DNA from: an uncultured Lachnospiraceae bacterium
Lineage (GTDB): Bacteria; Bacillota; Clostridia; Lachnospirales; Lachnospiraceae
Assembly: GCA_910586615.1 (NCBI GenBank)
Contig: CAJUJP010000009.1
Span: 1-64,000, forward strand
Length of the DNA stretch: 64,000 nucleotides
Reading direction: 5' to 3'
Below, one piece after another: positions 44,166 through 52,635 of the stretch. Positions within the stretch are counted from its first letter, which is position 1, and the number at the start of each line of letters is the position of its first letter. Under the pieces are notes generated by a model. That model searched no databases, was not told where the DNA came from, and was given only the letters and a program-made list of their open reading frames with translations. Both the position numbers and the translations under genes were made by a program.

Positions 44166-45261
44166 CCCCCGGCAGGCCGCCGCCTACAGAAGCCGCATCC
44201 TGCTCAAACAGCACTGCCAGATAACCCGACAGGGCCGTCTTCATCTCGTCTCCGTCAATATAGGTGATATTACACCGGGGCATGGCCCTGGCCGCCACCT
44301 CCGCCTTGTCAATGATACCTGCTGCCGCTGCCAGTTCCGCTGCCTCTTCCACATGTTCATTGGCAAAAGCCGCACTGGCACAATGTTCCTCCATGAATTT
44401 TTCTACCGCTTCCCGGTTTCCTTCCAGAAAGCTGCTCCGCACCAGCGTTACGCCGGTCACCAACCTGCTGCCGCCGTCACCCTGCACCGCTTCCCACTCC
44501 CTGGTCAAATCCATAACCACAGACAGCTTTTCATTCTGTGCACAGGCCGCCGTCACAAAAGGCTGGGGAAGCACACCTACAGCTTCCGGTGTCTGGGCCA
44601 GCACCGCCGCCACCTCCGCTGCCTCGGATTTGTATTCCAGCTTCACATCCGCAGTGGTCAGCCCGTTTTCCCGAAGCAGATACTGCAAGACATAATCCGG
44701 GGTGGTTCCTTTGCCTGTCAGATAAACTGTCCGCCCCTTCAAGTCACCCATGTCCACTATATCCTCATCACCGGACACCATGTAGAGAACACCCAGCGTA
44801 TTAATGTCAATCACCGACACGCCGCCCTCCGTCTTCATGTATAATACACTGGCCACATTAGCCGGAACAAGGACAATATCCAGATCCCCCGCGACCACGG
44901 CAGGAAGCAGTTCGTCCGCCGACGCTGTCATCGTGAATTCATAATCATTGAAAGACTCCTGTTTTTCCGCCTGATCCATAAGCCGCAACAGTCCCATGGA
45001 TGTGGGACCCTTCAAAGACCCTACCCGAATCTTCACGCCCCGGCTGTCCGCATCGGCCATTGCCCCGGATTCAGTCCCGTCTGCTTCCCCGTCATTCGCT
45101 TCAACTCCCTGGCCCGGCACATCGCCCTCTCCTGTATCCTCCTGCCCCGAAACTGCGCTGTCCTGCCCGTCAAACGCTGTATTTCCGTGCACACCGCAGC
45201 CTGTAAATGCTGTCATGACAAGAGCAGTACTCATTATCATTGCAAGAATTTTTCTTTTCAT
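44143..45261 (-). CDS. ABC transporter substrate-binding lipoprotein (SsuA/ThiY/TauA type)
   Basis: A 372-residue lipoprotein: signal ending in AFTGCG (lipobox Cys 22), a 50-residue acidic linker, then a NMT1-like binding domain opening with VKIRVGSLKGPTSMGLLRLM. The AGDLDIVLVPANVASVLY and GKGTTPDYVLQYLL segments match this family. It delivers substrate to the fused permease-ATPase downstream. Ligand not readable from the sequence. GAAAGGATGG precedes the start. Confidence 0.87.
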   Translation of the reverse strand: MKRKILAMIMSTALVMTAFTGCGVHGNTAFDGQDSAVSGQEDTGEGDVPGQGVEANDGEADGTESGAMADADSRGVKIRVGSLKGPTSMGLLRLMDQAEKQESFNDYEFTMTASADELLPAVVAGDLDIVLVPANVASVLYMKTEGGVSVIDINTLGVLYMVSGDEDIVDMGDLKGRTVYLTGKGTTPDYVLQYLLRENGLTTADVKLEYKSEAAEVAAVLAQTPEAVGVLPQPFVTAACAQNEKLSVVMDLTREWEAVQGDGGSRLVTGVTLVRSSFLEGNREAVEKFMEEHCASAAFANEHVEEAAELAAAAGIIDKAEVAARAMPRCNITYIDGDEMKTALSGYLAVLFEQDAASVGGGLPGDDFYFIR

Positions 45262-45389
45262 GGATTGCCATCCTTTCTTTCATGCAGAACCATTTTGCCG
45301 CCATGGCAGTATAACGCCAGGCCGTAACGCTTTTCATCTGCTTTCAGATAATTCGGAGTACAGTATACCGTACTTTTTCCAAAAAAACA

Positions 45390-45414
45390 ACCCGCCTGAG
45401 TATCTCAGACGGGT
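45390..45414 (-). terminator. Terminator of the SASP gene
   Basis: Stem ACCCG.CTGAG/CTCAG.CGGGT, followed on the minus strand by GTTTTTTT. Confidence 0.9.
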
Positions 45415-45438
45415 CATTCTTTTTAGCTGTCCGCGAGC

Positions 45439-45639
45439 TTATTTCATCTGCTCTTCCTGGTTCTTGATCATTCTACGAACCATCTCACCACCGATAGAAC
45501 CGGCCTCTTTGGATGTGAGGTCACCATTGTAACCTTCTTTCAGGTTTACACCTAACTCAGATGCAACCTCTGTCTTGAAACGATCCATTGCTGCCTTAGC
45601 TTCAGGAACTTCTACTCTATTCGTCTTGTTGCTTGCCAT
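45439..45639 (-). CDS. Alpha/beta-type small acid-soluble spore protein
   Basis: A 66-residue SASP. The germination-protease site region FKTEVASELGV and the C-terminal signature KEGYNGDLTSKEAGSIGGEM are both plain. It coats and protects DNA in the dormant spore and is degraded at germination. ATG 45639 has GGAGGTG at ideal distance. A sigma-G-like promoter lies about 200 bp upstream, leaving a long leader. Confidence 0.95.
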   Translation of the reverse strand: MASNKTNRVEVPEAKAAMDRFKTEVASELGVNLKEGYNGDLTSKEAGSIGGEMVRRMIKNQEEQMK

Positions 45640-45709
45640 TTCTTTCACCTCCGAAATACATTTGAATGATCTCATTTTCATGATTTCATCCTGTTATCTA
45701 TATTATTGA

Positions 45710-45736
45710 GATAAGCGCTGTCGTTTTGCGCTTATC
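45710..45736. other. Hairpin in the SASP leader
   Basis: GATAAGCGC/GCGCTTATC with a 9-base loop, between the putative sigma-G promoter and the SASP gene. Role unknown. Confidence 0.6.
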
Positions 45737-45839
45737 CCAGATCATGTTGTTCCGTCAGAACTGTGTTCTGATGATCCAACGATTCGAAACCGAATCCTGT
45801 TCTCTGTGAAAGCGCTCACTGTATCGCTTATCTTGATGT

Positions 45840-45868
45840 TAGTATGTTCGGATAAAATGAAAATATTA
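45840..45868 (-). promoter_or_regulatory. Putative forespore sigma-G promoter of the SASP gene
   Basis: The minus strand reads TAATA, 17 bases, CATACTA. The -10 element matches the sigma-G consensus CATNHTA and the -35 is one base off. Expected for a SASP gene. Confidence 0.5.
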
Positions 45869-45963
45869 TGGTAACTTTTGCCAGAAAAACAACCTGTTTT
45901 TATGCCGTTTCTGCATCATTCCCAAACCGGAAAGCAAACCCTGTTCCTGTATGCTGCGGAACA

Positions 45964-46515
45964 TTACTCCTGGTAAATGATCGTCTCCGCCATCTGCCGT
46001 GCGGCCTCTTTTCCCTGAAGTTTTTCAAGAATTGCAAGACTGAACGGAATCGCCGCGCCCATGCCGCGTCCTGTAATAATATTCCCGTCGATCACTGCAG
46101 GCTGCTGTAACACTTCCGCGCCATCCAAATGACTTTCAAAGGAAGGATAAGAACATGCCTTTCTGCCCCGCAGGATTCCTCTGTGTCCGAGAATGCTGGG
46201 CGCCGCACAGATTGCAGCCACCAGCTTGCCCTGTCCGGCAAAAGCATCCACCTGTGCCATCAACAGTTCGCACGCCTCAAGATGCTTCGTGCCTGCTGCA
46301 CCACCCGGAAGCACAATCAAATCAGTCTGGTCAAAATCCACTTCTCTGTCCAGCATATCTGTTTCTACCATAATATTATGGGCTCCTTCCACATGCCGCT
46401 GATCCATAACAGACGCCATTGCGGTCTCCACTCCTGCCCGGCGCAAAATGTCTACCACCGCCAGCGCTTCGATCTCCTCAAATCCTGTTCCAAAAAAAAC
46501 TGCCGCTTTACTCAT
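45964..46515 (-). CDS. DJ-1/PfpI family protein
   Basis: A 183-residue class-I-glutamine-amidotransferase-fold protein: VLPGGAAGTKHL and the reactive-cysteine elbow AAICAAPSIL, with a Glu near the N-terminus (GTGFEEIEAL) as in DJ-1/YajL. Such proteins act in carbonyl stress or as chaperones. ATG 46515 has AAGGGGA upstream. It stands alone between the SASP gene and the CYTH gene. Confidence 0.9.
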   Translation of the reverse strand: MSKAAVFFGTGFEEIEALAVVDILRRAGVETAMASVMDQRHVEGAHNIMVETDMLDREVDFDQTDLIVLPGGAAGTKHLEACELLMAQVDAFAGQGKLVAAICAAPSILGHRGILRGRKACSYPSFESHLDGAEVLQQPAVIDGNIITGRGMGAAIPFSLAILEKLQGKEAARQMAETIIYQE

Positions 46516-46571
46516 ATGATCCCCTTTCTTTCCAGCACATGCATACATCCATATAAAATGTAGAAAAATAT

Positions 46572-46597
46572 GTTACTGCTTTCTCCGTTCCAGTAAC
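46572..46597. repeat. Short hairpin repeat, copy 2
   Basis: GTTACTG-N12-CAGTAAC with TCCGTTC in the loop, like 21817-21842. It is followed at once by another palindromic segment (AAATCCAT..ATGGATTT, about 46604-46640). Confidence 0.7.
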
Positions 46598-46826
46598 AGG
46601 TAAAAATCCATGCAAAATTTTTGCTTCGCAAATGGATTTCTGTTTCACTGATGCAAACCATGTTGATTTGTTTTTACTATATTAAATAGTATCATACCCA
46701 AAATTGCAAGGCAAGTAACAGATTAACATATTACAGATAACCTGCATTGCAGATAAACTCAGCAAAATTCAGTCCTTCACATAACAGCCCCATAACAGGC
46801 CGCATATAGAAGACGGACGATCAAAC

Positions 46827-46855
46827 TTTACACCGTCATAAAATACCTCTATAAT
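46827..46855 (+). promoter_or_regulatory. Sigma-A-type promoter of the CYTH gene
   Basis: TTTACA, 17 bases, TATAAT. The expected start near 46862 gives a 160-base leader containing the structured element at 46911-47008. Confidence 0.8.
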
Positions 46856-46910
46856 GGAACAAAAAAGAGCCAGGTTGAAAATTCAATAATTTTTAAATTT
46901 TCTATATTAA

Positions 46911-47008
46911 GGTTAGCGTGTCAAAAGGTGCTTACGAAAGGCTGAGAGGGCAGAGTACCTTTTGACACCTAACCATATTAAGCAATATCGCAAGCAGGCT
47001 TACGATAT
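46911..47008 (+). promoter_or_regulatory. Structured leader RNA before the CYTH gene, resembling one arm of a TPP riboswitch
   Basis: An 18-bp stem (46911-46929 with 46957-46974, one bulged C) carries a 27-base loop; a second hairpin ATATCG..CGATAT sits at 46985-47008. In order, GGTGC, AAGGCTGAGAG, TACC and CACCTAACC resemble the P2/P3 arm and J2/4 of thiamine-pyrophosphate riboswitches. The usual second arm (GGATAATGCCAGCGTAGGG) is not present. I am sure of the structure but unsure of the TPP relationship. Confidence 0.45.
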
Positions 47009-47022
47009 GGATGGAGGTTAAC

Positions 47023-47514
47023 ATGGAAATCGAACGTAAATTCACAGTAAAAAAAATACCCGACGAACTTGGTCAATACACCTGCCGCATCATCGAACAG
47101 GCCTATCTGAATACCGACCCTGTTGTCAGAATCCGCAGGCAGGACGATGAGTACTACCTGACCTATAAAGGAAAAGGATTCATGTCCAGAGAAGAATATA
47201 ACCTCCCGCTAAATGAGACTTCTTATTACCATCTGCGGGAAAAAGCCGACGGAAATGTGATTTCCAAGAGACGCTATGTCATTCCAATCACCGATCCGAC
47301 ATTTGCGTCAGATTATATTTCAGATATTGACCAGATCAGTCTGTCGGTAGAATTAGATATTTTTGAACCGCCCTTGGCACCATTGATCATCGCGGAAGTA
47401 GAGTTCCCTTCCGAGGATGCAGCACTGGCGTTCCAGCCGCTTGACTGGTTCGATCAAGACGTAACCGACGATCCCGCCTACCATAATTCCAACTTAAGCA
47501 GGCAGATTTTCTAA
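47023..47514 (+). CDS. CYTH-domain (triphosphate tunnel) protein
   Basis: A 163-residue CYTH protein. It opens with the signature EIERKF (ExExK) and has charged strands VRIRRQDDEYYLTYKGKG, ISKRRYVIPI and AEVEFPSE lining the tunnel. Family members hydrolyse inorganic triphosphate, thiamine triphosphate or nucleotides with a divalent metal. GGAGG lies five bases before ATG 47023. It is a single-gene unit with its own promoter, structured leader and terminator. Confidence 0.9.
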   Translation: MEIERKFTVKKIPDELGQYTCRIIEQAYLNTDPVVRIRRQDDEYYLTYKGKGFMSREEYNLPLNETSYYHLREKADGNVISKRRYVIPITDPTFASDYISDIDQISLSVELDIFEPPLAPLIIAEVEFPSEDAALAFQPLDWFDQDVTDDPAYHNSNLSRQIF

Positions 47515-47568
47515 CCCGGCAGAAGCCTTCTCATCTGCACTGCTCCTTTCTTTATTCTTATACACAAA

Positions 47569-47600
47569 TGCTGACAGTCCCGAAAATGGAACTGTCAGCA
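47569..47600. terminator. Hairpin between convergent CYTH and malQ genes
   Basis: A perfect 10-bp stem TGCTGACAGT/ACTGTCAGCA. Placed to end both genes; T-tracts are short. Confidence 0.7.
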
Positions 47601-47626
47601 CCTATATCAAATCTATTATGTCTGTC

Positions 47627-49108
47627 TCACTTCTGTACTCTGCCATACAGCTGCGTCATTTCATAGATCCGCTCTGCCAGTTCGTCCGTAAACTGCCCCG
47701 GCAGCATCCTCCACTTCCAGTTAATTCCCAGCGTAGACGGAATATTGATCCTCGCCTCGGCACCAAGTCCCAGATAATCCTGCATCGGAATCACACAGGT
47801 ATCTGATACACTGGCCATAGCCGCCCGGATAAACTCCCACTGAATGTCCCTGTTGCTTCGAATGTGCAGATACTTCTTCGCAAATGCCCTGTCTCTCCTG
47901 CTGAGCTGTTCGAACCACCCCAGCGTCGTATCATTGTCATGCGTTCCCGTATATACAATACTGTTTGCCACATAATTGTGAGGCAGATAGTCGCTCTCTT
48001 CTCTGGGATCAAAAGCAAACTGTAAAATCTTCATTCCCGGATATCCGGTTTTCTTTACCAATTTAATGACTGAATCAGTCAAAAATCCTAAATCCTCCGC
48101 GATTACGGCCTTGTCGCCAAGCTGTGCCTTCATCGTCTTAAAGATATCGTATCCCGGTCCTTTCTCCCAATGCCCGAACTCTGCAGTAGGATCACCGTAA
48201 GGAATGGAATAGTATTCATCAAATCCGCGGAAATGATCAATACGCACTACATCATAAAGCTCATAACAGTACGCGATCCGTTTCATCCACCAGGCATATC
48301 CCGTTTCTTTGTGATAATCCCAGCGATACAGCGGATTCCCCCACAACTGTCCCGTTGCGGAAAAAGCGTCCGGCGGACATCCTGCAACCGCCACCGGCGT
48401 CAGCGTGTCATCCAGCTGAAACAACTCCGGATTCGCCCACGTATCTGCACTGTCAAACGCCACATAGATCGGTATGTCACCTATGATCTCTATTTTCTTT
48501 TGATTTGCATACTCTTTCAGTGCAAACCACTGCTTTGCAAACAAATACTGCTGGAACTGATAAAAAGCCACTTCTTCGGCATATTTCTCGCGATACTCCG
48601 CCATCGCCCCGCTTCTGCGAAGCTTGATATCCTCATCCCATTCGCTCCAGCTTACTCCATCAAAAGAGTTCTTCACCGCCATATAAAGTGCATAATCATC
48701 CAGCCAGTAGCTGTTGTTCTTTACATAAGCCTGAAAATCTGCATCTTTCTCAATCCCGCTGTTGTGGAATGCCTTCTTCAGTACCTTAAATCTGGAAAGA
48801 TAGATCTTCTCATAATCAATATACTCGTCATTGTCGCCGAAGTCACACTCGTCGCAGTCCGCCTCCGTCAGATATCCCTCTTCGATCAGTTTCTCCAAAT
48901 CAATATAATACGGATTACCTGCAAAAGTTGAAAAAGACTGATACGGCGAATCTCCATATCCGGTAGGTCCCAGCGGCAGAATCTGCCAGTAAGACTGCCC
49001 CGCCTTCTCTAATGAATCAATAAATGCATATGCCTGTTTAGAAAAAGTACCGATCCCGTACCTGGACGGAATACTGGAAACAGGCAGTAATACCCCGCTC
49101 TTTCTCAT
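47627..49108 (-). CDS. malQ: 4-alpha-glucanotransferase (amylomaltase)
   Basis: A 493-residue GH77 enzyme moving alpha-1,4-glucan segments between maltodextrins. Landmarks are SSIPSRYGIGTF, the LPLGPTGYGDSPYQS loop, VVRIDHFRGFDEY (nucleophile Asp), VIAEDLGFLT (acid/base Glu) and YTGTHDNDT. Length is typical. Cytoplasmic. With the GH13 enzyme at 8572 it indicates maltodextrin or glycogen use. Confidence 0.95.
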   Translation of the reverse strand: MRKSGVLLPVSSIPSRYGIGTFSKQAYAFIDSLEKAGQSYWQILPLGPTGYGDSPYQSFSTFAGNPYYIDLEKLIEEGYLTEADCDECDFGDNDEYIDYEKIYLSRFKVLKKAFHNSGIEKDADFQAYVKNNSYWLDDYALYMAVKNSFDGVSWSEWDEDIKLRRSGAMAEYREKYAEEVAFYQFQQYLFAKQWFALKEYANQKKIEIIGDIPIYVAFDSADTWANPELFQLDDTLTPVAVAGCPPDAFSATGQLWGNPLYRWDYHKETGYAWWMKRIAYCYELYDVVRIDHFRGFDEYYSIPYGDPTAEFGHWEKGPGYDIFKTMKAQLGDKAVIAEDLGFLTDSVIKLVKKTGYPGMKILQFAFDPREESDYLPHNYVANSIVYTGTHDNDTTLGWFEQLSRRDRAFAKKYLHIRSNRDIQWEFIRAAMASVSDTCVIPMQDYLGLGAEARINIPSTLGINWKWRMLPGQFTDELAERIYEMTQLYGRVQK

Positions 49109-49218
49109 GGTTTCAATGATCCTTTCCCCTATTCGTTCTTTACGGCATTTTTATAAAATTCTATGTATAGAATATTATCTCTATTTTACACTTTTTCCCA
49201 TCATCTATCAAGGATTTT

Positions 49219-49611
49219 CTATTTTGCTATGGCCAATCCGTCAACATTCCATGTAACCAAAAGCCTGTCGATCTTGCTGTTCAATGCGGCGGTATTCTCA
49301 TTCAGACTCCTGTAAACCATATCCATCTCTACTCTTACCGCCTTAAATTCCATGGCAGTATCTGATTTCAGATGCATCACACAGCCTTCCAGGCTGTCCA
49401 TGCGGGCCTCCAGGCTGTCCACGCGGGCTTCCAGACTGTCCATACGAGCTTCCAGCTTGTCCATACGGACTTCCAGCTTATCCATACGAGCTTCCAGCTT
49501 GTCCATACGGGTGCTCAGGCTGTTTTCAAGCTGATCCATACGTTCGTTCAAACGGGCGCCCATAGAATCCATGTGAAAGATTAATGCTGAAAACATTTCT
49601 TCATTGGTCAT
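49219..49611 (-). CDS. Heptad-repeat coiled-coil protein
   Basis: About 130 residues. The middle is six to seven heptads of the form (A/V)RMDKLE or (A/V)RMDSLE, coded by a 21-bp tandem repeat (about 49385-49515). The ends (MTNEEMFSALIFHMDSM and a helical tail) are unique. It forms a parallel coiled coil in the cytoplasm; no catalytic domain. The repeat number is likely to vary between strains. AGGAG precedes ATG 49611. Confidence 0.7.
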   Translation of the reverse strand: MTNEEMFSALIFHMDSMGARLNERMDQLENSLSTRMDKLEARMDKLEVRMDKLEARMDSLEARVDSLEARMDSLEGCVMHLKSDTAMEFKAVRVEMDMVYRSLNENTAALNSKIDRLLVTWNVDGLAIAK

Positions 49612-49632
49612 GTTTACCATCTCCTTGTTCAT

Positions 49633-50002
49633 TAAGTGTACCTCGCTTTCCCAGGCCGGTCAATACGGAACGTTTGTTTTTACATGTTATTTATTGACGT
49701 TTTTACGTCTACAGCATGTTATTTTTCCTGCTCAGGTACAACCGGCTCTGATTAAATTGTATTACGTGAAAATACCGGCGACATGCCAATGATTCCATTA
49801 TGTATGGATAGATTTTCACATAGATTAATTGATATGAATTGAGTATACACTTATGAGAGAGAACTGTCAATTTCTTTTGACAAACTGACTGCCCTCCCGT
49901 TTTCTTTATGCCTGCATAATCTGTAAATTAGTTTCCCGGTGCATCCGGCCCCTTAAGTTGTTTTGAATCCTCGTGAGAGTTCCATTTATCGTATTACGGC
50001 TT
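49633..50002. other. 370-bp A/T-rich non-coding stretch
   Basis: I see only a small ATTGACGTTTTTACGTCTA palindrome near 49692 and no gene. Confidence 0.5.
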
Positions 50003-50287
50003 TCACATGCAGCAGCGTCTTTTTCTTTTTTCCTCTTTTTGTTTCTCTTTTTCCCGCAGACGCAGTTCTCTTTCCAGCGCTTTTGCATACTGTTCTCTCG
50101 TCATGGAACCAATTTTACGCTCATCCGGAACTTTGTTCTCTTCCTCCGGCGGCTCTTCGCTGTCTGGCATAACTGGAAATAAAATTACTATCAGAGCAAA
50201 TATCATACAAGCGCATAGAAGAACTGCCCCTAATATATTATTTTGATGACAGCACACTGTGCGCTTTGTTTTCTTTGGTTTGCTCAT
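50003..50287 (-). CDS. Small single-span membrane protein
   Basis: 94 residues: a basic start (SKPKKTKRTVCC), one membrane helix (ILGAVLLCACMIFALIVILF), an acidic segment, then a strongly charged helix ending KEKQKEEKRKRRCCM. No known domain. GGAGG is nine bases before the start. Probably real, function unknown. Confidence 0.55.
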   Translation of the reverse strand: MSKPKKTKRTVCCHQNNILGAVLLCACMIFALIVILFPVMPDSEEPPEEENKVPDERKIGSMTREQYAKALERELRLREKEKQKEEKRKRRCCM

Positions 50288-50393
50288 TTTGGAGTGCCTC
50301 CGGAACGTGTATTTTATATTTTGCGGAACTGTTTTATTGTAACATATTATTGGAGGTTTTTCCTTATTTTTTCAAAATAAAATATAATTTTCC

Positions 50394-50795
50394 TTATTCG
50401 TTCACCGTAACCGGAATAAACTGTTCCAAATTCTGATAGTCAATCGCTGTTCCGGGCTGATACTCTATTAACATCCTGGCTGTATTCGGACCTCCGGACA
50501 TGGTTGGATACAAATACGGACTTCCTCCTGCAAGCCGATACAAATACTCACCAATTTTCGACCCTTTGTTTCCTATATAACACTGTACAGTTACAGGTCC
50601 TTCTTTAACGCCTACAGCTTCCGTAAGTTTCTGAACGAGTTCTACAAACTCATTATGATGCTCCTTTCCGTATTTAGAGGAAAAGCGACATAAGACAAAG
50701 AGACTTGTCCGCATCATAAAACTCTTCTATCAAAATAGTGTCACAAAATGCTAATGACGCCTTTGCTGCCACATCAAATTCTTCCCTACCGGAGC
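50394..50795 (-). pseudogene. Broken ATP-grasp-family gene
   Basis: Two frames carry parts of one protein. Upstream, in one frame, comes VAAKASLAFCDTILIEEFYD, ending in a stop near 50670. Downstream, in another frame, comes EGPVTVQCYIGNKGSKIGEY followed by an ordered C-terminus to 50394. Both halves look like the end of an ATP-grasp ligase domain. Earlier bases (to about 50940) carry further short fragments with stops. I read this as a decayed gene, probably a former member of the neighbouring surface-polymer locus. Confidence 0.45.
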
Positions 50796-50964
50796 ATTAT
50801 GTTTGCATCCATCCGGAATAACCGCTACTTCAAGCAGACCCTCTTTTTTAAGGACGCTCAGTTCCATCTAATACTGGCTTCAGCTTGCCAGTCTGCTTTC
50901 ATTAATCTCCTCAGCCCGTTCTAACTGCGCCAATAAATAACCTACTTACAATGGAGATCCCCCA

Positions 50965-52085
50965 TTACTTAACGTTTACGTATATGCTGCCATACACGCG
51001 ATCCAGCACTGCATATATTCTATCAATCACACGCTTCAGCAATATTGCGGCTATACACGTCGCCAATACCGTGACCGCCCAGACAATCGCTGCTGTCGCA
51101 TTATAAGAATGCTGATCTATTAATCGGGTGAATAGATAAGAGCTAACGCTCACCAGGATAGCAAAATGAGCAACAAAAATACTCATAGAATATTTCCCAA
51201 GTACAAGAAGCGGTTTACTTTCCATAATTTTCCGAATCGGATCGCAATAAAGACTGGCGTAGATTAATAAAGAAGCACCCAGCATATGATAGTATACCAC
51301 ATACTGCTTTGGAAGAACGCGATACAGAATCCATGACGATTGCATTTCCATTGGATATCCGCACAGAAAAACTGCCAGCAGCAACAGCAAAACACCAATC
51401 GGTATATTGATTTGCTTCGCCGGTTTATGTTTATAATAATACGCCAGAAGATAGCCTATCATACATGCCACATAGTTCTTCATGCCAAAAATAACAAAGC
51501 ATATTCCGACGCATACCGGTGCAACGTGCCCTCTCTTAAGATCACCCCAAAGCATATAGCACAAAACACAAACAACACTGCTTATAAATATATATGGCAT
51601 CGTCCACAGCACAGGGTTGTATGCTGTTGCGACCGTAAACCAATTCCTCAAAAGCTCTTTTAAAATATTATGAGCAAAGGTACTGCCCCATCCTTCTATC
51701 CAAGGTGAGCATGTATATCTGACAATATCATGATAATAAACCAAGCCGAATTGGAACAATGCCCATATTACCATCGTTGACAATATCAGCAAAACCACCA
51801 GTTTAAAAAGGCGCAGACTTGCATATTTGACACATTGCTCCCGCCCTTTATCACAAACCATAAAGGAACCAAATCCTGTCAGGACAAAAAATATCATAAC
51901 AGCGCTATGCCCTGCAAATAAGAAACCAAGCGGTGTCTGCCCCAGATAATATTCTATAACTTCACAGTGCTGTTCTGCCCCCCCCCCCAATAATAAGCAG
52001 GATAAAACATGACACCAAGATGATTAAAGAGCACCAATAAGGATGCAATTCCTCTCAAGCCTTCCAGACTGTTTATGCGTTTCAT
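50965..52085 (-). pseudogene. Membrane O-acyltransferase (acyltransferase-3), out of frame at an 11-G tract; probably phase-variable OFF
   Basis: ATG 52085 starts a typical acyltransferase-3 opening (NSLEGLRGIASLLVLFNHLG) and reaches the G-tract at residue 33; with 11 G it then stops within eleven codons. The remaining 340 residues, with about ten membrane helices and an early FFVLTGFGSF motif, are open in the next frame. A tract of 9 or 12 G would join the two into a normal 372-373-residue protein that moves acyl groups onto cell-surface glycans. Apart from the tract there is no lesion, so I think this is a switch and not decay. Confidence 0.75.
51978..51988. repeat. Poly-G/C tract, 11 bases
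   Basis: Eleven C on the plus strand, within the coding start of the acyltransferase gene; the frame is broken at this length. Confidence 0.9.
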
Positions 52086-52261
52086 AATTAACCCCCTAAC
52101 ACTCATAAGTAGCGTCAAGTTTACTACTATATTTCCAAACCCTGAAAAAGGGATGTTGCAAAGGCCTGAGCCTGTAGCATAATGACGGTTCTGTTTTATA
52201 GCGGAATTGGCTTTTTAAGGGTCTTTCTGCTATACTTGTACCAAAAGAAAGGACAGTTTGC

Positions 52262-52450
52262 ATGTGCCAGAAATTTACAGCAGATGAACCGAATACCATG
52301 GATCACAGAAAAGCACATCAAAGTGAAACGGCAAAAGGCCTTGCATACAGCATCAATCAGGAGGAATATCTCAAAGTATTCCTGACAGATGGCGAGGTAC
52401 CGATCGATGATTCTGCATCGGAACGGACACTCAGGGATTTTACCATATGG
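52262..52450 (+). mobile_element. IS66-family transposase remnant
   Basis: In frame, SETAKGLAYSINQEEYLKVF and LTDGEVPIDDSASERTLRDF match the C-terminal part of IS66 TnpC-type transposases (canonical ending SERALRNF and then a GRKNW motif). The match ends abruptly after FTI. All other parts of the element are gone. Inverted repeats were not found. It lies between the dehydrogenase and the switched acyltransferase gene. Confidence 0.8.
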
Positions 52451-52635
52451 TTTATATTTTGCAAGTCTGCCCTACCGGGGAGGTTTGTTTTGTTATACTC
52501 TTTTTATCTTCCGCCGCCGTTAAGTGCTTTCACACTTCAGCACACCAACCGGTGTGGGAAGTTTGAGTCAGTAAGTATCATGCTTAATGCCGCATAAAAG
52601 ATGCTTCTCGTTTTTATGCATATATTTATATCAAG

